Made by a program: the position numbers and the translations under genes. A DNA stretch of 43,365 nucleotides from CAZCDS01 sp964497585 (GTDB lineage Bacteria; Desulfobacterota; Desulfomonilia; Desulfomonilales; Desulfomonilaceae), in NCBI GenBank assembly GCA_964497585.1, contig CAZCDS010000056.1, forward strand, positions 1-43,365, given 5' to 3'. Positions 33,662-42,519 of the stretch are shown here, piece after piece (within the stretch, counting starts at the first letter, position 1; each line of letters starts with the position of its first letter). The notes under the pieces were generated by a model. It made no database searches and was not told where the DNA came from. It saw only the letters and a list, made by a program, of their open reading frames with translations.

Positions 33662-35940
33662 GATTCGCCTCCATTTCGAGCAGTGTCGAGAGCCTTCAGC
33701 ACCCGATCCGGGGTCAACGGAAACTCCGTGAGGGGAATCTTCAGAGCGTCATGCGCCGCGCAGACCACCGCGCTGTACGAGTTCATTCGAATCGTCAAAC
33801 CGCCTTCCTTCGCGCCGAACGCCCCCTCCGGATCGTTTGAGCAAACAATCACCGTCTCGATTTCCGGCATGTCGCAGGCGAGCGGAACTTTGTACTCAAG
33901 GAGGTCGGGATTGAGCAGCCGGCCTTCAGTCCATTTCGTTTCTTCCATGAGGACCGCGACCCCCGCCTGATGAATGGAACCCTCGATCTGCCCTTCAACC
34001 GCCATGACGTTAATCGGATTCCCGCAATCATGGGCCGCGACGAAGCGGGGTATGACCACGCGACCGGTTTCCTCGTCAACAGTCACTTCAGCGACCGAAC
34101 AACCGAATGAGAAGGTCCCGGCCATCTGTCCGAAGGGATTCTTCACCCATTCCCGCTGGAAATCGATTTTCGGCATGTACGCCCCCACGCCGGTGATGGG
34201 TTTGCCCTGGAAGAACGCTTCACGCACGATCCAGCGCATCGGCATGCTTTTCGACGGATCCGTCTTGGAAATGATCATTCGATCCTTGACGTCGAGATCT
34301 TCCGCCGGGTGATTGAGTTTGGCCGCAGCGAAACTCAATATCTGCCGCTTGGCGTCTTCGCAGGCCAGTCTCACCGCGTTTCCCCCGACGAATGTCGCGG
34401 CCTGGGAATATGCGCCCGGATCCAGATTCGTGACCTCAGTGTCGGCATTCACCAGGCTGATATCTTCAATCGGGATACCGAGGATCTCGGCGGCTATCTG
34501 CGCCGCCATCGATTCATTCCCCATGCCCGTGTCACAAATGCCGGTCACCACGGTGGCCTGTCCGTCGTCGTTGATCTTGACCGAGCACGCCGAACCGGAC
34601 CTGAATCCCATGGGGAAGCCGCACATGATGGCGACACAGCCCATGCCGACGCCGGTGCCCTTTGTCCGTCGGGCTCGCTTTTCCGTCCAGCGTGCTCGTT
34701 CGGCCGCGCGCTGTATGGGCTCTTCGAGACTACCGCTGATGATCACCGATTTTGTGGCTGTTTCTTCGCCCTGTTTGATTCCGTTTTTCAGCCGAATTTC
34801 CATCGGATCCATGCCGAGTTCGTCGGCGATCATGTCAAGTTGCATTTCGTTGCCGCTGAGAAAGGCCCTGCCGTGGCATCCATACATGCCGCGGATCCCT
34901 TTGTTGGTGATCACCCGGTAACCATCATACCTGACATTGTTGAATCGATAGGCCTCCTCATAGACATAGTACGGAATTGACGTGGCGATGGGCCCGGTGC
35001 TGCTGTAAGCTCCGCCGTCAAGGATCACGTGAAACTGTTTCGCCGTGATGACGCCGTCTTTGGTGACCCCTGTCTTTATAGTCGCCGTTATGTCGTGAAC
35101 CTGCCGGGTGCAGGTGGCGTTCTCCTCTCGTGTCAGGACCAGCTTAACCGGTCGTTCTGTCTTCATGGCCAATAATGAAGTCACCAGATCTCCCGGAGAG
35201 ACCTCCGAACGAGATCCAAAGTGACCTCCCACGTTGATATGTCGCACCCGGACTTTATTGAGCGGCAGTTTCAGCAGATTTGACAGGGCCTTGGCGCGAA
35301 CGTGCGGACCCGCGTTCGGGGCCCAGAAGTCGAGGCGACCATTCTTGAATGACGCCACCACCGCGTACGGTTCGAGCGTCGAGTAAGCTTCGCCAGAGGC
35401 GTGAAATGTGTCTTCACGCACGAGATGCGCTTGTCGAAAGGCCGCCTCTACGTCTCCGACGTCGATATGAACGTGAATGTTGATGTTATTGGCGTAGTCG
35501 TCATGGATCAGCGGCGCGCCTTCCTTCATCGCCTCATGGGGATCGAATACCGCCGGCAGCGGTTCGTAATCGACGTGAATCAGTTCGAGGGCTTCCAGCG
35601 CAGTCGCCTCATCCACCGCAGCGACGCCGGCTACATCTTCACCGACGTATCGCACTTTGTCCACTGCTATCATGGGGTGATCCTGCGTATACTTGAATAC
35701 TCCCCATTTGACTCCGTGGGCATCCGCCGAGGTCACAACGGCCTTCACGCCGGTGAGACGAAGCGCCCTGCTTGCGTCGATATTCAGGATCTTTGCGTGT
35801 GGATGAGGACTCCGCAGGACTTTCGCATGGAGCATCCGGGGAAGTTTCAGATCCGCCGTGAATACCGCTTGGCCGGTGACTTTGTTGCGGCTGTCGGTGC
35901 GCGTCATCCTCGTGCCGACAATGGTGTGTTCCTTACTCAT
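33658..35940 (-). CDS. Molybdenum hydroxylase large subunit, HcrA-like
   Basis: A 760-aa molybdopterin-cytosine-dinucleotide-binding subunit. ATG 35940 has AGGA at 8 bases; the upstream in-frame ATG is less well placed. Family motifs include GGHFGSR, DGGAYSSTGP, RGMYGCHGRAF and, near the C-terminus, GAFGAKEGG, where the Glu is the expected catalytic base. With the HcrB-type partner the likely reaction is reductive removal of a phenolic hydroxyl from an aryl-CoA, such as 4-hydroxybenzoyl-CoA to benzoyl-CoA, but paralogues with other substrates exist and no benzoyl-CoA pathway gene is nearby. First enzyme gene of the operon. Confidence 0.92.
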   Translation of the reverse strand: MSKEHTIVGTRMTRTDSRNKVTGQAVFTADLKLPRMLHAKVLRSPHPHAKILNIDASRALRLTGVKAVVTSADAHGVKWGVFKYTQDHPMIAVDKVRYVGEDVAGVAAVDEATALEALELIHVDYEPLPAVFDPHEAMKEGAPLIHDDYANNINIHVHIDVGDVEAAFRQAHLVREDTFHASGEAYSTLEPYAVVASFKNGRLDFWAPNAGPHVRAKALSNLLKLPLNKVRVRHINVGGHFGSRSEVSPGDLVTSLLAMKTERPVKLVLTREENATCTRQVHDITATIKTGVTKDGVITAKQFHVILDGGAYSSTGPIATSIPYYVYEEAYRFNNVRYDGYRVITNKGIRGMYGCHGRAFLSGNEMQLDMIADELGMDPMEIRLKNGIKQGEETATKSVIISGSLEEPIQRAAERARWTEKRARRTKGTGVGMGCVAIMCGFPMGFRSGSACSVKINDDGQATVVTGICDTGMGNESMAAQIAAEILGIPIEDISLVNADTEVTNLDPGAYSQAATFVGGNAVRLACEDAKRQILSFAAAKLNHPAEDLDVKDRMIISKTDPSKSMPMRWIVREAFFQGKPITGVGAYMPKIDFQREWVKNPFGQMAGTFSFGCSVAEVTVDEETGRVVIPRFVAAHDCGNPINVMAVEGQIEGSIHQAGVAVLMEETKWTEGRLLNPDLLEYKVPLACDMPEIETVIVCSNDPEGAFGAKEGGLTIRMNSYSAVVCAAHDALKIPLTEFPLTPDRVLKALDTARNGGES

Positions 35941-35970
35941 GAGGCATCCTTTCACACAATACCTGGCGAT

Positions 35971-36588
35971 CTAGATCGCAGTCGTCAGGAAGGGTCTCAG
36001 ATTCAGCGCATGCGTTTGCCACGCGCCGTTCTTATGCGAGATCACGTTAAGGCATCCATAGTCCTGTGCGATTCGCAAGAGGGCGCTGACGGGCATGGCG
36101 AGCGCATGGCAGAGAATCATGCGATTGACCCCTTGGTGGGCCACAATCAGCAGATCTCCGTCCCCCTGCGTGACCAGCTTGACAAACATGGGTACCACTC
36201 GAGCGGAGAGATCCTCAAAGCTTTCCCCTCCCGGCGTTCGATAGCGTACCAGGTTCGCTCCCCTCTCGCGCCATTGATCGGGGAATCGTCTCTTGGCGTC
36301 ATCGACTTCCAGGCCTTGCCATTCTCCCAAATCTATTTCTCTGAACTGTGAAATCGTCCGGAGATCTACGCTGCGGGATCCCGCAACGATCTGAGCCGTC
36401 CGAACGCATCGCATCAGATCGCTGGAGTAGACGGCCGAGAAGTCCTTTTCAGCCAGCGTGTCTCTCCAGTACGACGCTTGCCGGATTCCTTCGTCCGTGA
36501 GGGGCAAGTCGAGCTGTCCCACGAATCTTCGCCTCTCTCCGGACGCGATTTCACCGTGCCGCATCAAGAACACAAGAGATTCGCTCAT
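35971..36588 (-). CDS. Histidine phosphatase family protein
   Basis: A 205-aa phosphoglycerate-mutase-like phosphatase. MRHGE near residue 10 has the phospho-accepting His of the RHG motif; FREIDLGEWQG and VAHQGVNR (second catalytic His) are also present. Relatives remove phosphate from cobalamin precursors or small sugars. Here it lies 30 nt upstream of a molybdenum hydroxylase and overlaps the broken HD-domain gene, an arrangement I associate with molybdoenzyme accessory genes in this phylum, so a cofactor-maturation role is possible. The ribosome site is weak, suggesting coupling to the HD frame. Confidence 0.88.
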   Translation of the reverse strand: MSESLVFLMRHGEIASGERRRFVGQLDLPLTDEGIRQASYWRDTLAEKDFSAVYSSDLMRCVRTAQIVAGSRSVDLRTISQFREIDLGEWQGLEVDDAKRRFPDQWRERGANLVRYRTPGGESFEDLSARVVPMFVKLVTQGDGDLLIVAHQGVNRMILCHALAMPVSALLRIAQDYGCLNVISHKNGAWQTHALNLRPFLTTAI

Positions 36589-37014
36589 CTTTAATGTCTG
36601 ATGACGCTTCTCTCAGGACTGACTCCAACGGTCGTCCCAAGACCCGTTCGATTCGGCGTTGAACATTCCGTGCGTTTTCGTAGGGAAGGTGGGCCGCCCG
36701 GAGCACTTCCGAAGACATTGCCGGCCTGTCTCGGGCGTATTTGAATCTCGTATCCAGTGAAACATAACGGTCGCCGTGTGTCAACTTGTCGGCAAGATAA
36801 ACGCTTCGGCTTCGTTCAACGGAGCGTCCGGCTCAGGGGTCAAGCCCATATGCTCCGCCACGATGTCGGCAACGGCGCCGAAACCCATTCGCCTCAAGAT
36901 GTCCGCGGCGACCAGCGCGTGGTCCGGTTCGCTTTTCGCGAGATCGTGAAGGAGAGCGACGGCGACGTTTTCGTTTCGAGAGGGGGGCGTCCTGCCGTCA
37001 TGCCAGTTTCCCAA
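36551..37014 (-). pseudogene. HD-domain protein, frameshifted and 5'-truncated
   Basis: Two overlapping frames make one HD-type phosphohydrolase domain. The first (37014 to 36781) has VAVALLHDLAKSEPDH, the HD motif, and ends early in EAFILPTS. The second (36784 to 36551) continues as THGDRYVSLDTRF. Restoring one G near 36793 (TTGCCGAC to TTGGCCGAC) gives ILADKLTHGDRYVS, the usual HD-domain sequence. The N-terminal part is missing and the sequence upstream is the IS1380 remnant. Either a true decay or one sequencing error; the missing N-terminus argues for decay. Confidence 0.7.
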
Positions 37015-37089
37015 CTCATCTTCGCTGCCGCAAAAGACCCCGGCATCTGAGAAATCTCCCCATTTGCCGCAGCCGAAACTCCGCTAGGC

Positions 37090-37905
37090 GTAAAGGCGGC
37101 ACATGGAACCTTAACTGGAATTATGCGGCGGTTTTCCCATTTTGACCGTTTTGGCAGCCTTGACAGGCAGAGAGGTCGGCCCGCTGATCCAAAAAGGTCT
37201 CCGGTGGAGGTACCCCGCGACCGGACGCAGGCAAGACCGTCGTCACGTTGATGAAAACAGGTCTTTTCTCCTTGTTCTGAGCGAACCTCACCCTCAGCAA
37301 ATCCGTTAAGCGTTTTCCCAGGCTGGTGGTCACCCGAACACAGCGCGGCAATAACTTTGCCCGGCCTCACCCTGGTCCCCAGGCAGTCCCCCTCGCCGGT
37401 GCATGCGAAGAGGCGGTGAAAGGAGTTCTTCCCAAAATGACCGTTGGACGCTACCTTTCTCCTGCTGGCCGTGCGTGGGGTCCTCCGTTGATCAACGTCG
37501 AGGATTAGGTGTCGCGTCTTCTTTCTCCTCATGAGCGCGTCGGTGGATCTCATGAGGGAATCTTCGAGGGCCTGCAATCCGGCTTCAGCCCCCAAAACCT
37601 CATTCTCAAGCCTCGAGAGCCTCGATTGACCGGCTCCCGCTTCTTCTCCCTCGTCTCTGGCGAGTCGAAGAGCCCGATCTATCCCTACAAAATCTGCATC
37701 ATTGCAGTTCTCATACCCAACGGCAATCTGATACACTCTCTGCCGCACCATCTGAAGCTGCGTGTGTTTGCTGTGAACCCAGGACCTGGTATCCTCCAGT
37801 TCATTGCCCATGGGGCCCACGATGCCGAAACGCTCGTCTCTCTCCCTCAGAAGGAGAAAATCCATGTCCGACGTGATTTTGGCTCCCGAAAATCTACCAT
37901 GAGGG
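37090..37905 (-). pseudogene. IS1380-family transposase remnant
   Basis: On the minus strand, from about 37905, the sequence reads KITSDMDFLLLRERDERFG, then VRQRVYQIAVGYENCNDADF, LSRLENEVLG and HLILDVD, the conserved order of IS1380 transposases. The catalytic block STEDPTHGQQE is found in a shifted frame right after ILDVD, and the original frame resumes as VASNGHFGKNSFH, so there are two compensating frameshifts. Later parts (LFACTGEGDCLG, RVRPGK) also fit before the homology fades. Terminal inverted repeats could not be identified. Gene dead. It borders the truncated HD gene, which may have been cut by its insertion. Confidence 0.78.
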
Positions 37906-38081
37906 AATAGTCAAATTGCGGGCGAATTGTCTCCTTTTGCCCTTCACACACCCGTGCCTCCGGTTGCTCTCGATAACGATCTATTTCCTTCACCCTATAA
38001 TGCGCTTGACCGGAAGAACAGACATTTCCGTGTCTCGCCGCGGAATAATCCGGATGAAAACTACGAAAGGAGGAATTTCCA

Positions 38082-38876
38082 GTGGATAAACCCTATCAGG
38101 CGATGCCGGATATCGAGGTCCTCCCTGCGCATTTCCCCATCCCCGGTGCGGGATTCCTTCCAATCAATGCCTTCGTTATCAAGGCGAGAGAGCCGGTCCT
38201 TGTTGACACGGGAATGGGAATTGAGAGTGAGGAGTTCATGAAGACTCTAGAGCCGATCATTGATCCTCAAGATTTGAGGTGGGTGTGGCTTACCCACGAT
38301 GATACAGACCATACCGGTAACCTTCAAAAGGTTCTCGAAGTTGCACACAGTGCGCGGCTTGCGGCGAATTCCTTAGCAGTGCTGAGGATAAGCACGGCTT
38401 GGCCGGTACCCATGAACCGGGTTTACTGGTTAAATTCAGGAGACAGTATTGATGTGGGTGACCGCAAACTGACCGCCGTCAGACCACCCCTGTTCGATAA
38501 CCCGACTACTCTTGGTATCTACGATAACAAATCGGAAGCTTTCTTCTCTGCCGATTGCTTTGGTGCCATCATCCAGTCGCCAGCGCAGAATGCCGATGAT
38601 TTTGTAGATGAGGATCTGGCTCAAGGCATGATCAGTTGGGCCAGCGCGGACAGCCCATGGGTTCATATCGTTGAGCTGGGCGAATTCAGCGAAACGCTGA
38701 ACAGAATTCGTCAAATTACCCCGAAAGTGATCTTATCGGCGCACTTGCCAATGGCAAGAGGAAAAAGTGAACAGTTTCTGGATTCGTTTGGGAAGGTCCC
38801 GACTTCGCCCCCTTTTGTTGCTCCCAACCAGGCGGCACTGGAGCAGATATTGGCTCAGACGAGAAGCGGGACCTAA
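38082..38876 (+). CDS. MBL-fold metallo-hydrolase
   Basis: A 264-aa metallo-beta-lactamase-fold protein. GTG 38082 is preceded by GGAGG. LVDTGMGIESEEF is the first strand-loop; LTHDDTDHTGN gives the HxDxDH metal motif, close to the flavodiiron/oxygen-binding subgroup (HxExDH); FSADCFGA and SAHLPMA supply the bridging Asp and last His. A di-iron or di-zinc site is expected. No flavodoxin domain follows, so it is not a full flavodiiron protein; it may bind O2 or NO, or hydrolyse an ester. No clear operon partner. Confidence 0.85.
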   Translation: MDKPYQAMPDIEVLPAHFPIPGAGFLPINAFVIKAREPVLVDTGMGIESEEFMKTLEPIIDPQDLRWVWLTHDDTDHTGNLQKVLEVAHSARLAANSLAVLRISTAWPVPMNRVYWLNSGDSIDVGDRKLTAVRPPLFDNPTTLGIYDNKSEAFFSADCFGAIIQSPAQNADDFVDEDLAQGMISWASADSPWVHIVELGEFSETLNRIRQITPKVILSAHLPMARGKSEQFLDSFGKVPTSPPFVAPNQAALEQILAQTRSGT

Positions 38877-38951
38877 CCAGGATTTATGGGGCAGGCATAC
38901 TCGAAGACTTCAGTCCACAAAGACCTTATTTCATAAAATCGAGAAGTCACT

Positions 38952-39680
38952 GTGCCCTCTGTAATCACGAGAGTTCAGGTTGAGGGCAAAGCTCTTGACG
39001 CCAACCGCTGCACGATGATTAAGCGGGTCCCCGAGAATGAGCGAGACCCGTACCTCTCATGGGACGACTTCAACCACCTGCCCGACCACTCGTGGTGGCT
39101 CAAAGACGTGGTCACGATGTTGTACTACCCGGGCATGCGCTTCGCTGAGGTTATCAATCTTCGCTGTGAGAAGTACAAGCCCGAGCGTCGGATGCCGGTC
39201 CTTCCGCCGGAAATCACCAAGGAGGGGAAGAGCCCGAAGAAAAGCAAGGTGAGACCCGAGCGGGTTCCTTTACGCGCTGAGCCCGTGGAACTGCTGGAGT
39301 GCATGCGCAAGGGGGATCACGGCAGGGTGGTTCTGGCCATGGGGCTGATCTTCACGCATCAGGGCAGATATCGTGACCATTGCGGCACGTACCAGGCCAA
39401 ATTCGTGGATCACTACATGGTGCGAAAGGCTTGGTACAAGGCCAGAGCATCGCTCGAGCTGGAAGGACTCCAGACGCGGGACCTTCGTCATACCCGGAAG
39501 ACCAACGCGCAGCGGTCGGGCATGGACCCGGCCATAGGCAACCTCATCGTCGGGCATGGCGGGAGAAGGTCAGTTGAAGACCGGTACATCAGGATTTCTC
39601 ACCAAGAGCTTGTCAAGGCTGTGGATGCGATGACGTTCGCTCACGGATGGACTGACCTTGATCTCATCGAGGAGGACTAA
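38952..39680 (+). CDS. Tyrosine recombinase/integrase, N-terminally truncated
   Basis: 242 codons from GTG 38952 (ATG 39015 region possible). Only the catalytic domain is present: R in GMRFAEVINLR, HxxR in LRHTRKT, a second His in VGHGGRRSVED and the nucleophile Tyr in DRYIR. The N-terminal core-binding domain (about 150 residues) is missing and no ribosome site is seen, so the protein is probably inactive or partial. A tRNA-Val fragment starts 114 nt downstream, the usual neighbour of such integrases. It marks an integrated or decayed genomic island. Confidence 0.8.
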   Translation: MPSVITRVQVEGKALDANRCTMIKRVPENERDPYLSWDDFNHLPDHSWWLKDVVTMLYYPGMRFAEVINLRCEKYKPERRMPVLPPEITKEGKSPKKSKVRPERVPLRAEPVELLECMRKGDHGRVVLAMGLIFTHQGRYRDHCGTYQAKFVDHYMVRKAWYKARASLELEGLQTRDLRHTRKTNAQRSGMDPAIGNLIVGHGGRRSVEDRYIRISHQELVKAVDAMTFAHGWTDLDLIEED

Positions 39681-39745
39681 ATGGATGTTGAGTTTGAAAA
39701 AGTTACGGGAAAATCACAGGAAATCGTGTAGAGAGCGAAAAAGAA

Positions 39746-39765
39746 GGTCATGGTGGCTCATGACC
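39746..39765 (+). other. Hairpin between integrase and tRNA fragment
   Basis: GGTCATG and CATGACC form a perfect 7-bp stem with a 6-base loop. It may end the integrase transcript, although no T tract follows, or serve as an arm-type site of the recombinase. Confidence 0.3.
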
Positions 39766-39793
39766 CTCTGCCTAATGAAATCAAATAGTTATA

Positions 39794-39842
39794 TGGTAGG
39801 CGGGAGAGGGATTGAACCTCCGGCCCCTGCCGTGTGAAGGCG
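39794..39842 (-). tRNA. tRNA-Val(CAC) 3' fragment, attachment-site scar
   Basis: On the minus strand the 49 bases read as the 3' part of a tRNA: anticodon loop TTCACAC with anticodon CAC, variable loop, T arm GGAGG-TTCAATC-CCTCT, acceptor strand CCCGCCT, discriminator A and an encoded CCA. The D arm, 5' acceptor strand and upper anticodon stem are absent; sequence beyond 39842 is unrelated. Such 3' halves are left by integrases that use tRNA genes as attachment sites. Not a functional tRNA. Confidence 0.75.
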
Positions 39843-40162
39843 ATTGGGACGATTTCAGAAGTACTTTACATCGCTAGGAACAAGCTGTCATGTGGCCAAT
39901 ATCAATAGAGAAGACATTGTGACCAACTTAGATTGAGTTTTCCCAATTTTCCCCAACTTTCGCCTCCGATGGACACCAAATGGATACCAGATTCGCACTC
40001 CAAGACCGAGAGACCTCCCAACTTTTCAGGCGCGTGAACAGTACCTCGCAGCACATGTGAGTTTTCTAAGATAATCCGCTCCAGCACTGCTCTTTCTTAA
40101 CTTGAGGCGGCCCTCGCTTCCGTCAATTTTCGGGCCATTTTTGGGACATTCTCTGGAAAGGT

Positions 40163-40178
40163 TGGCCGACGTCGGCCA
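40163..40178. repeat. Perfect palindrome with GCCGACGTCGGC core, copy 1
   Basis: TGGCCGACGTCGGCCA, 16 bp, perfectly self-complementary. The 12-bp core is repeated in the palindrome at 40519. A dimeric DNA-binding protein could use it. Confidence 0.5.
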
Positions 40179-40518
40179 GCTTCCGATCGTACTTCTCGTA
40201 CGTTCACGAAGTAGATTTTTCTCAGGAATTCTTCTGCACCGTCCCCGACAAGATCGGTTACGCTGCCAATCCATGCCATCGTGTGTCACTTCTCCGTCCG
40301 TCCTTGACGGGACGCTCGTCTTCCTCAGTGAGGGATAGCGTGGCTACGATGGGGCAAGGCTCAAATCGCAGCAAATGGGCGGAACGTGATTGATTCGACT
40401 AGGCACTTTAAGTGTCTACTGAAAATCCACAGCCTTTTCAATCAGTTTGGTCTGCCCGTCAAATCAGCGAGCGCCGCACCTTGAAGGTTGGTGCCTTTAA
40501 GCATGTTCCGAAGGTAGA

Positions 40519-40538
40519 CCTCGCCGACGTCGGCGAGG
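40519..40538. repeat. Perfect palindrome with GCCGACGTCGGC core, copy 2
   Basis: CCTCGCCGACGTCGGCGAGG, 20 bp, perfectly self-complementary, 340 bp from copy 1 and with different flanks outside the shared core. Confidence 0.5.
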
Positions 40539-40968
40539 GGCTGCACCACCTCGGACTCCCTTGTCTCTTCATCTGCCGTCGTTCTCGGCGTAATTGACTG
40601 AGTTCCTGGTAGGATTCGCTGCTCGAACGCGAGAAAAAGCAAAAATTACGATCTGGATTGAACGAAACGAGCCTTTTATATCGGGCACGCTTGGCTCTGA
40701 AGCAAGCCAGGGCTCAAAAAAGGTCAGAGCGATTTGTCATGACTCCCCAAAAGCCCCCTTGTCATCCCCCCGCTTTCTACATCAACCCCGTTTTCGGTGT
40801 CCGTTATAATCCCCGATGTGCTCTGTTCCGCCGAATGATCGCGTTCCCCACGGCCTACTCCCCCCTCCTATGCCCAAATTCGCAAAACTTCGGCAATCAT
40901 CAAGGTGGGTCTGAATCGGGGACCTGTAGAGAAAGACCGGAGAACGTAGCTAGTTTTCATAATGGTAA

Positions 40969-42519
40969 TCAGCGACGCACATACAAGATCCCGCGCAGTC
41001 CCGGAACGTGTACCTGAGAGTAATTGTTGCATAGTGCAAAATCTCGGAGAGGCTTGTCCAACTCCCCTTCAAAACCGACAATAATCGCAGTTGGCGGGTC
41101 CTTCGCGAACAGATTAGCAATCGTATTTGGGGAGGTGCCTACCATACGATCCCGTTGCCCGCGGGTTAGTAAGTCACCGACACTGTACAAGAAAGGCCCG
41201 GTCGTCAGTTGCGAATATACGGGCAGATTAGCCTCCACAGCAAAAAGGGGCGACAAGGTGCCAATCTTGCCATGAGTGCTTGAGAATCTATCTGGAAGCA
41301 AGCTCCTCAGATTCATGGAAATAGCATGAACATGCAAAGCAACCCACGCATCTCTGTCAGGAAGTCGCGAAATGTCTCTGGCCAGAACCTGCCCATCGTA
41401 TGCAACAGATACCACAACCAGAGTGAGCAATAGTCTCCTATACAGTCTCCAGGGCTTTTCGGGCATTAGACCGGCGGAATAGACAAGTAAGATGAAGAAG
41501 AAACTCTCCGGCATAGCAAAATACTGGGCATAAGAAGGGGTCGGAACAAATGATGTAGGTATGGCTACGATGACCAGCAGCAAGGCCAGCCATAACCCTA
41601 CTTGTGTCTTACACACAGTCTCGTCGGTTGTTCGGTTGTTTTTGTCAAAGAACCCAAGTCCAAGTAGAATAGCCAGTACAATCGGCAAGTTGTCGGCTCG
41701 AAAAAACAAGTGGTGTGCATAAACCAATTTGGAATAGAGCGACATACGCTCAGTGAAACCCGCATTTAGCAGTCGCTGTGTGTTGGTCAGGTGATACCCT
41801 AAGTTATTAAAGAGAAACAGGTCAAAGTCCGACAGGAAAAACAAGAGAGGGAACAGGCCAATTGCAGCGCCGGCAACGAGAGGAAGACAGATACAAAGAA
41901 CCCAACACCTTACCGTAATTCCATTTGATCTCTTGAAAAGAATAACCAAGGCTGCTGCAATAAAGGGAATAGCGATTGGAGCATAGGTTAGTTTCACTCC
42001 TGCTGCTATCGCCAAACAGAAGCCGACAAAGGCTATTCCCAGTGGCTTGATGTGACTCTCGATTGAGACCGTAAAGACATAGAAGCTCAGCAAGGAGAGG
42101 CTTAAGGGGAGTATATAGTTAGACACCTCGGTGGCGACATTTAAGATGGTCCTGTTTAGCAGGAACAGCAAAACTACACTCAGACCGGCCACGACGTCAT
42201 CCAAGACTCTACGGGTCACAAGGAAAAGGGTCATGGCGGATATCATAAGAAAAGAGAAACTGATGAGTTTTCCGGTCAGAAGATAAAACGAACTGATGCC
42301 CAATACTCTATAAATGCCGGCATAGAGGAAAGGAAGATATGGAGTTTGGAGGTACGCAAAATCCCTATACAGATCCTGTCCTTGTGCTACAAGGACGCCT
42401 GCCGTGATGTACATATGCTCGTTGTGGTCAAACGAGGTCATGATGTGGGCAAAGGCACCAATACATGCGAACAACAAAAGTGACAACAAGAGCCAGATAG
42501 CGAGTCGGTCTTCTTTCAT
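40969..42519 (-). CDS. Multi-pass membrane GT-C-like glycosyltransferase
   Basis: A 516-aa protein with about ten membrane helices between residues 8 and 380 and a soluble C-terminal part. ATG 42519 follows GAGGAAAG. SFDHNEHMY in the first outside loop (D and E near 30-33) and the following DLYRDFAYLQTPYLPFLYAGIY resemble the GT39/ArnT group, which transfers sugars from polyprenyl-phosphate donors to lipids or proteins. The match is to fold and motif only; acceptor unknown. Base composition is visibly AT-richer than in most of the window, in line with recent transfer on an island. No sugar-biosynthesis neighbours are seen. Confidence 0.7.
   Translation of the reverse strand: MKEDRLAIWLLLSLLLFACIGAFAHIMTSFDHNEHMYITAGVLVAQGQDLYRDFAYLQTPYLPFLYAGIYRVLGISSFYLLTGKLISFSFLMISAMTLFLVTRRVLDDVVAGLSVVLLFLLNRTILNVATEVSNYILPLSLSLLSFYVFTVSIESHIKPLGIAFVGFCLAIAAGVKLTYAPIAIPFIAAALVILFKRSNGITVRCWVLCICLPLVAGAAIGLFPLLFFLSDFDLFLFNNLGYHLTNTQRLLNAGFTERMSLYSKLVYAHHLFFRADNLPIVLAILLGLGFFDKNNRTTDETVCKTQVGLWLALLLVIVAIPTSFVPTPSYAQYFAMPESFFFILLVYSAGLMPEKPWRLYRRLLLTLVVVSVAYDGQVLARDISRLPDRDAWVALHVHAISMNLRSLLPDRFSSTHGKIGTLSPLFAVEANLPVYSQLTTGPFLYSVGDLLTRGQRDRMVGTSPNTIANLFAKDPPTAIIVGFEGELDKPLRDFALCNNYSQVHVPGLRGILYVRR

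Larger units (their letters stand above)
39843..40968. other. 1.1-kb region without clear genes, two related palindromes
   Basis: No convincing CDS. A 60-codon minus-strand ORF (40279 to 40097) has a possible GGAG site but no known domain. A short minus-strand frame near 40500 (GTNLQGAALADL) faintly resembles pentapeptide repeats. Perfect palindromes at 40163-40178 and 40519-40538 share the core GCCGACGTCGGC. The region is on the island side of the tRNA fragment if orientation rules hold. Confidence 0.4.

Noticed and set aside
32720..33970. 417-codon plus-strand ORF opposite the FAD subunit
   Set aside because: Antisense of a well-supported HcrB-type gene.
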